Shown: positions 8,950-16,689, counted from the first letter of the stretch. The stretch is 56,194 nt of DNA from Solirubrobacter taibaiensis (GCA_027587225.1 JAPDDQ010000048.1:1-56194), one strand, 5' to 3'. Notes: generated by a model not told the origin, from the letters alone. Translations and numbers: made by a program.

Positions 8950-10383
8950 ATGGCGTCCACGCCCGCTGAAGAGCTGCTCTCCGACTACCCGGTGGAGGAG
9001 GGCTGCTTCGACGAGGCCTTCGCTGCTGACGGTTCCATCCGCCCGCAGGCCCGTGCCGGACTGGAGGCGGTCGTACGGGCCGGGGCCGAGGCGCTGCCCG
9101 CGAACGTGTCGCGCACGCTGCGTCGCGCCGGCGTGCGGTTCTCGTCCGTCGAGGGTGACATGGAGTTCTACGTGGACCCCGTCCCGCGCGTGATCACCGC
9201 CGCCGACTGGGAGCCCGTCAAGCGCGGGCTCGCGCAGCGCGTGCGCGCGTTGAACGCCTTCGTGGCCGACGTGTACGGGGACCAGCGGATCGTCGCCGAG
9301 GGCGTCGTCCCGCCCGGCGTGTTGAAGTCCGCCGACTACTTCGAGCCCGAGATGCGCGGGCTGCGGGTGCCGGGGAACGTGTGGATCGGCGTCGCCGGCC
9401 TGGACCTCGTGCGCGACGTGGACGGTTCCTGGCTCGTGCTGGAGGACAACGTCCGCACGCCCTCGGGTTTCGCGTACCTGCATGCGACCCGGCGGGCGCT
9501 TTTGGAGCACATCGACGTGCCTCCGGACGCGACGCCGCGGCCGCTGGACGGCGAGATCGACCTCTTGGCCGACACGCTGCGCGCCGTGGCGCCCGCTGCC
9601 GCCCGCGGCCGTCGTGCCCCAGTCGCCGCGGTGCTGACCGACGGCGAGCACAACTCGGCCTACTGGGAGCACGCCTGGCTCTCGCGGCAGCTCGGGATTC
9701 CGTTGTGTGAGCCGCACGAGCTCGAGGTCCGTTCCGACGGCTGCCTGTGGCTGCGGCCGCGCGGGCTCCGCGAGGCCCGCCGGATCGACGTCGTCTATCG
9801 GCGCACCAACGCCGACCGCGTCGATTCGGATATCGCCCGGCTGCTGCTCCCGCCCGTCCGCGCCGGCAAGCTCGGCCTCGTCAACCAGTACGGCACGGGC
9901 GTCGCCGACGACAAGCTCACCCACGCCTACGTCGAGGACATGATCCGCTTCTACGTCGGCGAAGAGCCGGTGCTCAAGAGCGTCCCCACCTACGACCTCG
10001 CCCAGCCCGGCCAGCTCGAAGAGGCCTTGGACGTGTTCGACGAGCTGGTCTTGAAGCCGCGCGCCGGCCACGGCGGCGTCGGCGTCCTGATCGCCCCGCG
10101 CTCCACGCGCGAAGAGATCGAAGCCACCCGCAAGGCCGTCATCGCCGACCCCGGAGCCTGGATCGCCCAGCGCATGGTCATGCTCTCCACCCACCCCACC
10201 GTCGTGGACGGCGGCCGCCTCGCCCCGCGCCACATCGACCTCCGCCCCTTCGTCTTCCTCGGCGAGGGCTGCAACCCGCGCGTCCTGCCCGGCGGGCTCA
10301 CCCGCGTCGCCCGCTCCGAGGGCGCGCTCGTCGTGAACTCCTCCCAAAACGGCGGCGCCAAAGACACCTGGGTCCTGCCGTAG
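8950..10383 (+). CDS. circularly permuted ATP-grasp protein (DUF404/DUF407 type)
   Basis: This 477-residue protein belongs to the circularly permuted ATP-grasp family, thought to form amide or peptide-like bonds with ATP. Recognisable parts are DPVPRVITAADWEPVKRGL, VLEDNVRTPSG (about 175), IDVVYRRTN (about 280), VLKPRAGHGGVGV (about 365, nucleotide-binding loop) and HIDLRPFVFLG near 425. I use ATG at 8950; an in-frame GTG at 8941 would add three residues. These genes usually travel with an alpha-E (DUF403) protein and a transglutaminase-like protein. None is adjacent here: thiD is upstream and a palindrome-rich non-coding stretch lies downstream. Confidence 0.9.
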   Translation: MASTPAEELLSDYPVEEGCFDEAFAADGSIRPQARAGLEAVVRAGAEALPANVSRTLRRAGVRFSSVEGDMEFYVDPVPRVITAADWEPVKRGLAQRVRALNAFVADVYGDQRIVAEGVVPPGVLKSADYFEPEMRGLRVPGNVWIGVAGLDLVRDVDGSWLVLEDNVRTPSGFAYLHATRRALLEHIDVPPDATPRPLDGEIDLLADTLRAVAPAAARGRRAPVAAVLTDGEHNSAYWEHAWLSRQLGIPLCEPHELEVRSDGCLWLRPRGLREARRIDVVYRRTNADRVDSDIARLLLPPVRAGKLGLVNQYGTGVADDKLTHAYVEDMIRFYVGEEPVLKSVPTYDLAQPGQLEEALDVFDELVLKPRAGHGGVGVLIAPRSTREEIEATRKAVIADPGAWIAQRMVMLSTHPTVVDGGRLAPRHIDLRPFVFLGEGCNPRVLPGGLTRVARSEGALVVNSSQNGGAKDTWVLP

Positions 10384-10466
10384 GGGAACCGCGCCGCGCC
10401 CTCGCCGCGGCACCCCACGCGCATCGCCGTGCCGGACCTCGCCGCGCTCGGGTAGCTCCGCGGCGT

Positions 10467-10537
10467 CGTGGTTGTCAAGGCGATCGCTTCGCGACGGCCT
10501 TCGGCCGGTCCTGACGGACTCGCGGTTGACAACCACG
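10467..10537. repeat. inverted repeat 1, 12-bp perfect arms
   Basis: CGTGGTTGTCAA (10467-10478) pairs with TTGACAACCACG (10526-10537). The 47-base loop holds an inner GGCCTTCGGCC hairpin, so the whole could fold as a branched stem. Confidence 0.75.
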
Positions 10538-10661
10538 CCACCGCTGCGCTGACGGCTCACTCAGGCCGGCTGGCGCCGGCACGCCCGGGCGCGGACGAGC
10601 TCGCTCGAACACCCGCGCGCCGGGTCATTGATCAGTTGACGTCGCTATGCGACACCAATCG

Positions 10662-10685
10662 ACCACTCGCTGCGCCCGCGAGCGG
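10662..10685. repeat. inverted repeat 2
   Basis: ACCACTCGC (10662-10670) faces GCGAGCGGT, which pairs through ACC/GGT and CTCGC/GCGAG with one A-C mismatch and a 6-7 base loop. Confidence 0.55.
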
Positions 10686-10701
10686 TAACGCGCCACCCAG
10701 G

Positions 10702-10754
10702 CACGCGAGCGTTCACCAACTTCCCTGCGCGGCAAGTTCGTGAACGCTCGCGTG
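10702..10754. repeat. inverted repeat 3, 15-bp perfect arms
   Basis: CACGCGAGCGTTCAC (10702-10716) pairs perfectly with GTGAACGCTCGCGTG (10740-10754). The stem continues inward, after a C-C mismatch, with AACTT/AAGTT and closes on an 11-base loop. Confidence 0.85.
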
Positions 10755-10782
10755 GCGTGGACCGTCCCTCGGCCTGGGAAGA

Positions 10783-10804
10783 CGTGAACGCCTCGGCGTT
10801 CACG
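10783..10804. repeat. inverted repeat 4, 10-bp arms
   Basis: CGTGAACGCC (10783-10792) and GGCGTTCACG (10795-10804) are perfect complements with a 2-base centre. It shares the GTGAAC core with repeat 3. Confidence 0.75.
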
Positions 10805-10854
10805 CAGTGCGGGGCACCCGCCTCACCCGCAATCAGCACGCCCGCGCCCGACGG

Positions 10855-10916
10855 GTCAAGAAACCCGTGACCACCGCCGCGCAGCGCCGCAACCGCCCGG
10901 GCACGGGTTTCTTGAC
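10855..10916. repeat. inverted repeat 5, 15-bp perfect arms
   Basis: GTCAAGAAACCCGTG (10855-10869) is the exact reverse complement of CACGGGTTTCTTGAC (10902-10916), separated by 32 bases. The left arm can also form a smaller hairpin (ACGGGT/ACCCGT). Confidence 0.8.
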
Positions 10917-10942
10917 GCGGCGCCCGCGGGTGTGCTCGCCGT

Positions 10943-12022
10943 TCACGCCGCCCGTTCCCAGCGACCCGCGAAGCCGCGGCGGACCAGGCCGAGGCGTTCC
11001 AGCTCGGCGAGGCCCGTCAGGGCGGAGCGGGCCTCGTCGGCGGACTCGGCGAGTTCGCCCAGCGAGCCGTGGCCGTCCTCGACGGCGGCGAGGAGCGTCT
11101 CCAGGTGCTCTTCGAGCGCAGGCCGTGGAGCGGCGCGGCCGCCGTCAGCAAACACGCGGCCCGTAGCTCCCGCGAGCAGCTCGAGGGCGTCGGTGGCGTC
11201 GCGGATGAGCGGCGCGCCTGTCTGGATCAGCAAGTGGGTGCCACCGGAGAGGCGGGTGGTGACCTGGCCCGGGACGGCGCCGACCGCGCGGCCGAGCTCG
11301 TTGGCGAAGTCCGCGGTGGTCAGGGAGCCCGAGCGCTCGGTCGCCTGGACGACGACGGTCGCGGCCGCGAGCGCGGCGATGATGCGGTTGCGGGCGACGA
11401 AGCACCAGCGATGCGCGCTCGCGCCCGGTGGCATCTCGGAGATGACCGCCCCGCGTTCGGCGACGGCGGCGTGCAAGCGGAAGCCGCGGGGCGGGTACGG
11501 GATGTGCGCGCTCGCCGCGAGCACACCGATCGTGCGCCCTGGCCCTTCGAGCGCGCCGGCGTGCGCGGCCGAGTCGATGCCCATGGCGAGGCCGGAGACC
11601 ACGGTGATCTCCGCGGCCGACAACCCGCGTCCCATCGTCCGCGCGACGTCGAGCCCGTACGCCGAGGCGCGCCGGGCGCCCACGACGCCCACGCCTTCGG
11701 CGTCGGCGAGCACGCCCGGGTCACCGAGGATGTGCAGCACGGCGGGCGGGTCTGCGAGGTCGCGCAGCCGGTCCGGGTACTCGTCCCGGCACCGGCACAC
11801 GGTCTTTAGGCCGGCCGCGCTCGCCCGCGCGCGGGCAGCAGGAGCGTCGAAGTCCGCGTAACGGCGCCGAATGTCGTCCGACGCGCCGATGTCGAGCAGG
11901 TCCTCGTCGCTCAGCGCGAGCACCCGCGCGGGCGCGCCGCGCTGCTTGAACTCGATTTGGAGACGCCCGGCGATGGCGGCGATCAGCCCGGTCCGCCGCA
12001 GGCAGGCGTCGCAAGCGGTCAC
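10943..12022 (-). CDS. dprA: DNA-processing protein A (DprA/Smf)
   Basis: DprA binds incoming single-stranded DNA and loads RecA in natural transformation. The 359-residue protein has a SAM-like N-terminal part (residues about 1-75, starting with a CDAC pair). The Rossmann-like DNA-binding core (about 85-290) contains VGVVGARRASAYG, VSGLAMGIDSAAHAGAL, SGSLTTADFANELGR and AVPG. A C-terminal winged helix covers about 300-359. GTG at 12022 overlaps the comM stop by four bases (GTGA), so translation is coupled. Longer upstream frames are shadows of comM. Confidence 0.95.
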   Translation of the reverse strand: MTACDACLRRTGLIAAIAGRLQIEFKQRGAPARVLALSDEDLLDIGASDDIRRRYADFDAPAARARASAAGLKTVCRCRDEYPDRLRDLADPPAVLHILGDPGVLADAEGVGVVGARRASAYGLDVARTMGRGLSAAEITVVSGLAMGIDSAAHAGALEGPGRTIGVLAASAHIPYPPRGFRLHAAVAERGAVISEMPPGASAHRWCFVARNRIIAALAAATVVVQATERSGSLTTADFANELGRAVGAVPGQVTTRLSGGTHLLIQTGAPLIRDATDALELLAGATGRVFADGGRAAPRPALEEHLETLLAAVEDGHGSLGELAESADEARSALTGLAELERLGLVRRGFAGRWERAA

Positions 12023-13536
12023 GCCGCCTCCGCGAGTGGCGGGTGGTCGTCGAGGCGGAGGCTCGCGGCGATGTTCACGTGCTCGGGGCCGACGACGTCG
12101 GATGCTTCGAGGTCGGCGACCGTGCGGGCGACACGGAGGATGCGGGTGTGGCCGCGGGCGGAGAGGGAGTGGCGGTCGTAGAGTTCGGAGAGCAGGCGAA
12201 GGGCGCTCGGGGTGATGTTGCCGAGCTCGCGGATCTGGCGCGAGGTCAGCTGGGCGTTGCAGATCTCCGGTTCCTCGGCGAGGCGGTGCTCTTGACGCTC
12301 GCGGGCCGCGACGACGCGCTCGCGCACGGTGGACGAGGCTGGTGCGGCCTGGCGGCGCAGGGCCTCGGACGGCGGGCGCTCGACGCGCATGAGGATGTCG
12401 ATGCGATCCAGCAGCGGGCCGGAGAGGCGGCGGCGGTGGCGGGCGAGGTCCGCCTGAGTGCAGGTGCAGCGGGTACCGCCGAGACCGCACGGGCACGGGT
12501 TGGAGGCGGCGACGAGCATGAAGCGCGTCGGGAAGACCATGACCTGCTGGCCGCGGACGATCGTGACGTGACCGTCCTCGAGCGGCTGGCGGAGCGCTTC
12601 GAGGCTCGGGCGCGAGAACTCGCTGAGCTCGTCCAGGAACAACACACCCCGGTGAGCCAAAGTCGCCTCACCCGGTTGGGGCGGGTTGGCGCCGCCGACG
12701 AGGCCGGCGGCCGAGATGGTGTGGTGGGGCGCGCGGAACGGACGTTCGGTGACGAGGCCCGCGCTCCCGCGGAGCCCAGCGATCGACTGGATGCGCGTGA
12801 CCTCGATCGCCTCGTCGGAGCTGAGCGGCGGGAGGATCGACGGCAGGCGCCGGGCGATCATCGTCTTGCCCGTGCCCGGCGGGCCCTGCAGGAACAGGTT
12901 GTGCCCGCCGGCGGCGGCGACCTCGAGCCCGAGGATGAGCCCGTTGTGGCCGCGGACGTCAGCGAGGTCCGGGACCTCCTCGGTGAGCGCTGCCGCCACC
13001 GCGGTAGGGATGCCGACCGGCGCCTCCTCCCCACGCAGCGTCGCGACCAACTCGGTCAGCGACTCGACGCCGATGACCTCGATGTCCGGCACCAGCGCGG
13101 CCTCCCGCGCCCTCGACAAGGGCAGCACCAGCTTGCCCAGCTCGTGGCGGCGCGTGGCCTCCGCCACGGCGAGCGCGCCCCGGACCGGCCGCACCTCGCC
13201 GGTCAGGGAGAGCTCGCCGACGATCGCGCACGACGCGACGGTCTCCGCCTCCAGCTGCCCGGAGGCCACAAGCAGCGCGACCGCGAGTGGGAGATCGAAC
13301 GCCGGGCCGACCTTGCGCAGGTAGGCCGGCGCGAGGTTGACCGTGATCCGCCGCAGCGGGAACTCGTAACCCGAGTTCACGAGCGCGGCCCGGACCCGCT
13401 CGCGGGCCTCGCGCACCGCCTTGTCGGCGAGCCCGACCACGGTGAACGCGGGCAGCCCGAGCCGGATGTCGGCCTCGACCCACACCCGCCGCGCGTCCAC
13501 GCCCTCGACGGCGAAGGTGATGACCCGGGCGAGCAT
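12019..13536 (-). CDS. comM: ComM/YifB-family AAA+ Mg-chelatase-like ATPase
   Basis: ComM is a hexameric helicase that promotes branch migration during transformation. The 505-residue protein has the N-terminal ChlI domain (ARVITFAVEGVDARRVWVE), Walker A GPPGTGKTMIARRL (about 221-234), Walker B LFLDELSEF (about 288), a cysteine group CPCGLGGTRCTCT and the C-terminal Mg-chelatase domain. ATG at 13536 is preferred to the preceding TTG. A perfect 9-bp-arm palindrome ends four bases upstream of the ATG, where a ribosome-binding site should be. Confidence 0.95.
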   Translation of the reverse strand: MLARVITFAVEGVDARRVWVEADIRLGLPAFTVVGLADKAVREARERVRAALVNSGYEFPLRRITVNLAPAYLRKVGPAFDLPLAVALLVASGQLEAETVASCAIVGELSLTGEVRPVRGALAVAEATRRHELGKLVLPLSRAREAALVPDIEVIGVESLTELVATLRGEEAPVGIPTAVAAALTEEVPDLADVRGHNGLILGLEVAAAGGHNLFLQGPPGTGKTMIARRLPSILPPLSSDEAIEVTRIQSIAGLRGSAGLVTERPFRAPHHTISAAGLVGGANPPQPGEATLAHRGVLFLDELSEFSRPSLEALRQPLEDGHVTIVRGQQVMVFPTRFMLVAASNPCPCGLGGTRCTCTQADLARHRRRLSGPLLDRIDILMRVERPPSEALRRQAAPASSTVRERVVAARERQEHRLAEEPEICNAQLTSRQIRELGNITPSALRLLSELYDRHSLSARGHTRILRVARTVADLEASDVVGPEHVNIAASLRLDDHPPLAEAA

Positions 13537-13539
13537 CAA

Positions 13540-13558
13540 CGACCACCCGGGGTGGTCG
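13540..13558. promoter_or_regulatory. palindrome directly upstream of comM
   Basis: CGACCACCC and GGGTGGTCG flank a single central G at 13549. The palindrome ends three bases from the comM ATG and covers the expected ribosome-binding region. It could be an operator or a hairpin that hides the start. No Shine-Dalgarno sequence is visible otherwise. Confidence 0.45.
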
Positions 13559-13645
13559 GGCGCGAAGTCCGGGCGGCGGCGGGCCGCGGCGAGCGCGCGG
13601 CGGTGGCCGGCCGCGACGGCGCCGGGATGACGGTGGGCAGGCGCA

Positions 13646-14011
13646 TCAGAACGCGGCCTCGAGGTGGTCGAGGCGGACGAGGTCTCCGTGTGCGTCTAGG
13701 AGGACCGCGACGCCGTCGAAGCGCAGGGCGGCGCCGAAGGGGCGGCCCGGGGCTTCGGTGAGCCAGGCGATGGCCATCCGGCGGACCTTCGAGCGTTTGC
13801 GGTCGTGGAGGTTCTCCCACGGCTCGCGCTCGCCGGAGCGGCGGGTTTTGACCTCGACGAAGACGAGCGTCGAGCCGTCGTAGGCGACGAGGTCCAGCTC
13901 GCCGAAGCGGGTGCGGTGGTTGCGGGCGAGCACGTCGAAGCCGAGGCGTTCGAAGTGCTGGGCGGCGTGCGCTTCGCCTTGCTGGCCCGCGGTGTGCCGG
14001 ACGTCGGTCAT
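13646..14011 (-). CDS. yraN: UPF0102 family endonuclease-like protein YraN
   Basis: The 121-residue protein has the restriction-endonuclease-like fold of the YraN family. Visible are GEAHAAQHFERLGFDVLARN, FGELDLVAYDGSTLVFVEVKTR (Asp...Glu-Val-Lys nuclease motif) and LRFDGVAVL. The biochemical role is not established. It is the first gene of a yraN-comM-dprA row, as in many bacteria, with 109 bases before comM. A sigma-70-like promoter lies upstream. An ATG at 14042 gives a different frame and is not used. Confidence 0.93.
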   Translation of the reverse strand: MTDVRHTAGQQGEAHAAQHFERLGFDVLARNHRTRFGELDLVAYDGSTLVFVEVKTRRSGEREPWENLHDRKRSKVRRMAIAWLTEAPGRPFGAALRFDGVAVLLDAHGDLVRLDHLEAAF

Positions 14012-14059
14012 GGGACGCGACGCTATGGCCGCGGCCCCTCATGGCTCTAGACGTACTCC

Positions 14060-14088
14060 GTTACAAAAGTGCGCCGCGTTTGTGCCAA
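14060..14088 (-). promoter_or_regulatory. sigma-70-like promoter for yraN-comM-dprA
   Basis: TTGGCA (-35, 14088-14083) and TGTAAC (-10, 14065-14060) are separated by 17 bases. The -35 begins just after the stop of the upstream hydrolase gene. Confidence 0.55.
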
Positions 14089-14089
14089 T

Positions 14090-14773
14090 TCACCCCACGG
14101 CGAGGAGCGCCGCGAGGTCCGTCGGGTGCGTGATCATGGCGTCGTGGGGCGCGTCGAAGTCCACGACGTCCCAGCCGGCCGTGTCGCGCAGCCGGATCGC
14201 AAAACCGGAGAAGCTCGGCGTCAAAGGCCCCTGGGTGCAGCGCACGTACTGGCGCGCCAACGGCGGAGAGGATGGCGCCGACAGCGGCTCCTTCCAGGTC
14301 CGCAGCGGCTGGCCGGTCAACCGATCAGCGAGCCAGCCATCCGCATCCGGCACCCCGAAAAGCTCGGGCGCAGGCGCCGCGATCAGCCCGTCCACGACGG
14401 ACTCCTCGTAGACCGTGCGCCGCTCGGGCCGGAGCAGGTCGAACATCGACTGCCCGTCCTCGGCGACGAACGCATCGAGGAAGACGAGGCGCGAGATCCG
14501 CGCGTGGGCACGAGCCGCGGCGCCGGCGATGACGAGCCCGGCGTAGGAGTGGCCGACGAGCACCACCTCGCGCAGGTCCGCGAAGTACAGAAGGCCCGCG
14601 AGCTCCTCGACGTGGACGGACAAAGACGCGGACGAAGCCAGCGCCGCGCGCTCGGCGAGGCCGGAGGACGTCGGCGCGAGTACGTCGTGGCCGGCCGCGG
14701 CGAGCTCGACGGCGACGTCGCGCCAGCACCAGCCGCCATGCCAGGCGCCGTGGACGAGGACGAAGGTGGCCAT
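14090..14773 (-). CDS. alpha/beta-fold hydrolase (salicylate esterase/MES-like)
   Basis: This 227-residue hydrolase begins MATFVLVHGAWHGGWCW, the HG oxyanion motif near residue 9. It has nucleophile VGHSYAG (about 76), acid near VFLDAF (about 99) and His in DAPHDAM (about 213). Its compact form and HGAWHGGWCW motif fit the plant-MES-like esterase group. Substrate is unknown. ATG at 14773 begins just before the core; an upstream GTG or ATG at 14791 is less likely. It follows rnhB by about 50 bases on the same strand. Confidence 0.85.
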   Translation of the reverse strand: MATFVLVHGAWHGGWCWRDVAVELAAAGHDVLAPTSSGLAERAALASSASLSVHVEELAGLLYFADLREVVLVGHSYAGLVIAGAAARAHARISRLVFLDAFVAEDGQSMFDLLRPERRTVYEESVVDGLIAAPAPELFGVPDADGWLADRLTGQPLRTWKEPLSAPSSPPLARQYVRCTQGPLTPSFSGFAIRLRDTAGWDVVDFDAPHDAMITHPTDLAALLAVG

Positions 14774-14823
14774 CGCCAGACAGGAAACCACGTGGCCGCG
14801 GGCGACAACCTCGCCCTCCGGCG

Positions 14824-15567
14824 CTAGAGAGCGAGTTGCGTGTACGCCACGGACTGGAACGACATGCGGTGCAGCGGCGAGACGCCCTGGCGTTCGATCG
14901 CGGCGCGGTGCTCAGGTGTGGAGTAGCCGACGTGGGCGCCGAACTCCCAGCCCGGGTACTGCTTCTCCATCCGCTGCATGAAGCGGTCGCGCGTGACCTT
15001 GGCGATCACGGACGCGGCCGCGATGGCGGCCGAGGTGGCGTCGCCGCCGACCACGTGCCGCTGCTCGAACCCACAATCAGGCACCGGGAACCCGTCAGAA
15101 AGACAGATCCCGCCGTCGACACCCACGCGCCGCAGACAGTCGCTCAACGCCGCCAGGTTCGTCTTGTGGAGCCCGCGCGAGTCGATCCCGCGCACGCAGC
15201 GCGAGGTGACGGAGACCTTCACGGCCGCCCGCAGCACGCGCGGGTACAGGTACTCGCGCATCTCCAGGTTGTGCTGCTTGGAGTCGTTGAGCGCGCTCAA
15301 CGTGCGCCGGTCCGTCAGCGAAAGCGTCTCGTAGTCGAACAGGACCGCGGCGGCGACCAGCGGCCCTGCCAGACACCCACGGCCCGCCTCGTCGGCGCCG
15401 GCCACGAACCGGAAGCCCAGTTCCCGGTCGAACCGGAACAGGCGCGACCCGGAGGTCTTCTTAGAGGAGGCCGATGCGGCCCGGCGGCCAGTAGGTCGCG
15501 AAAGCTTGGCCGATGACCCATTTTTCTGGGACTGGTCCCCAGAAACGGCTGTCGTCAGAGGAGCCAC
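14824..15567 (-). CDS. rnhB: ribonuclease HII
   Basis: RNase HII removes single ribonucleotides and RNA primers from DNA. Motifs seen are FVAGADEAGRGCLAGPLVAA (catalytic Asp-Glu), ALNDSKQ, ICLSDGFPVPD and ASVIAKVTRDRFM; HVGYSTPEH marks the C-terminal part. The start is uncertain. The frame is open back to a GTG at 15567, which overlaps lepB by about 107 bases, and between that codon and the conserved RLFRFDRELG there is no good start. The real start may be a rare codon near 15440-15470. Either way it directly follows lepB. Confidence 0.9.
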   Translation of the reverse strand: MAPLTTAVSGDQSQKNGSSAKLSRPTGRRAASASSKKTSGSRLFRFDRELGFRFVAGADEAGRGCLAGPLVAAAVLFDYETLSLTDRRTLSALNDSKQHNLEMREYLYPRVLRAAVKVSVTSRCVRGIDSRGLHKTNLAALSDCLRRVGVDGGICLSDGFPVPDCGFEQRHVVGGDATSAAIAAASVIAKVTRDRFMQRMEKQYPGWEFGAHVGYSTPEHRAAIERQGVSPLHRMSFQSVAYTQLAL

Positions 15568-16075
15568 GGTTGTCGCCCATCATGAAGTAGTGGTCGGCTG
15601 GAATGGTGATCTCGGTCGGGAAAGAACACGCATCTTCCGGGTCGCACGGGCGTGCGAAGTCCTCCGTCTGACGCGTTCCGTTCAGGATGACGTGGCCGTC
15701 ATCGATCGAGATCCGGTCACCGGGGCCGGCGACGACGCGCTTGATGAAGTTCACGTCGGCGCGATCCTGGGTGGGTTCGCCACACGGCGCACCCGCGGGG
15801 GGCTGGCCCTCGCCGCAGGTGTTCGTGGTGGCGCCCTCCGGCGGGTGGAAGACGATGATGTCCCCCACCTCCGGATGCGTGAAGCGCTCGCCGATCCGGT
15901 TGACGAGCACGCGTTGCCCGATCTGCAAGGTCGGGACCATGGACTCGCTCGGAATCCGGTACGGCTTGACCAGGAAGGCCTGGATGCCCAGGGCTAGGCC
16001 CAGGGCAACCGCCACGATCAGCACCAGTTCGACGAGCGACCCGGAGGTCGAACTCGACCCCTTCTTGGCCGCCAC
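15461..16075 (-). CDS. lepB: signal peptidase I
   Basis: The enzyme cleaves signal peptides from exported proteins outside the membrane. The 204-residue protein has one N-terminal membrane segment (LVELVLIVAVALGLALGI, about 13-30). Catalytic Ser is in PSESMVPTLQIG (about 44) and catalytic Lys in NFIKRVVAGPGD (about 110). MGDNRGSSDDSRFWG lies near 175. GTG at 16075 has GGGAG upstream. It lies 13 bases after rplS. A short cysteine-containing insertion (CGEGQPPAGAPCGEP) precedes the lysine domain and could form a disulfide outside the cell. Confidence 0.95.
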   Translation of the reverse strand: MAAKKGSSSTSGSLVELVLIVAVALGLALGIQAFLVKPYRIPSESMVPTLQIGQRVLVNRIGERFTHPEVGDIIVFHPPEGATTNTCGEGQPPAGAPCGEPTQDRADVNFIKRVVAGPGDRISIDDGHVILNGTRQTEDFARPCDPEDACSFPTEITIPADHYFMMGDNRGSSDDSRFWGPVPEKWVIGQAFATYWPPGRIGLL

Positions 16076-16088
16076 GCCGCGGTACTCC

Positions 16089-16646
16089 CTAGCTCTGCTT
16101 TTCGTCACCGTCGGCCGCCGGCTCTGCGGCTTCCGACGACTGCGTCTCAGCGACTTCGGCGTCAGACGACGCCTCGACGACCTCGGCCTCGGCGAGCGCC
16201 TGCTCGTCGACGGCCTCGCCCGGGACCTCCGCGTCGAACGCGGCTGCGTTCTCGGCCGCGGGGTCGTACAGGATGCCGCGCTCGACGACCTCCTCCGGAC
16301 CCGTGTAGCGACGCTCGCGGACGCGGGCACGCTTACCGACGCGACCGCGCAGGTAGTACAGCTTCGCGCGACGGACGTCGCCGCGGGCGGCGACCTCGAT
16401 CTTCTCGATCTTCGGCGAATGGATCGGGAACGTGCGCTCAACGCCGACGCCGAAGGACTGCTTGCGGACCGTGAAGGTCTCGCGCACCCCCTCGCCCTGA
16501 CGCTTGATCACGACGCCCTCGAAGACCTGCGTACGGCGACGCGTGCCCTCGATGACCTGGAAGTGGACCTTGACGCGATCACCCGGCTGGAAGCGCGGGA
16601 CGCGGCGCAGCTGAGTGCGCTCGAGAGTGTCGATAACAGTGCTCAT
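16089..16646 (-). CDS. rplS: 50S ribosomal protein L19 with long acidic tail
   Basis: L19 sits at the 30S-50S interface. Residues 1-118 are a normal L19 (FQPGDRVKVHFQVIEG, QVFEGVVIKRQGEG, YYLRGRVGKRARVRER). A tail of about 65 residues follows, rich in Ala, Glu and Asp and almost without Lys or Arg; the family is usually about 115 residues. The gene lies 43 bases after trmD. No Shine-Dalgarno is adjacent to ATG. A nine-codon upstream reading frame ends in the start (ATGA), listed separately. Confidence 0.96.
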   Translation of the reverse strand: MSTVIDTLERTQLRRVPRFQPGDRVKVHFQVIEGTRRRTQVFEGVVIKRQGEGVRETFTVRKQSFGVGVERTFPIHSPKIEKIEVAARGDVRRAKLYYLRGRVGKRARVRERRYTGPEEVVERGILYDPAAENAAAFDAEVPGEAVDEQALAEAEVVEASSDAEVAETQSSEAAEPAADGDEKQS

Positions 16647-16672
16647 GGCAAAAAAGAAGCCTCGGCGGACAT
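16643..16672 (-). other. possible 9-codon upstream ORF coupled to rplS
   Basis: An ATG at 16672 opens a frame reading M-S-A-E-A-S-F-L-P and a TGA that overlaps the rplS ATG as ATGA. It contains an unusual run of six T on the minus strand. No clear ribosome-binding site precedes it, so this is only a possibility. Confidence 0.25.
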
Positions 16673-16689
16673 GGGTCGCGGGCGGTCGA

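Larger units (their letters stand above)
10384..10942. other. 559-base non-coding stretch rich in inverted repeats
   Basis: The stretch lies between the convergent 3' ends of the ATP-grasp gene and dprA. Short open frames here lack the codon bias of the real genes. It holds at least five strong inverted repeats, listed separately. It also has small hairpins such as GTCGC-TAT-GCGAC near 10641 and GGCC-TTC-GGCC near 10498. GTTCAC/GTGAAC occurs five times between 10711 and 10946, counting one over the dprA stop. It may be a bidirectional termination region, a structured RNA, or a cluster of palindromic repeats. No terminal T-tracts support ordinary intrinsic terminators. Confidence 0.7.

Noticed and set aside
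10468..10839. Short open frames in the palindrome-rich stretch (plus 10468-10743, minus 10645-10839)
   Set aside because: No codon bias, no start context, and composition dictated by the inverted repeats.
10384..10942. Insertion sequence or its remnant
   Set aside because: The inverted repeats differ from one another, none lies at both ends of the stretch, and there is no transposase fragment or target duplication.
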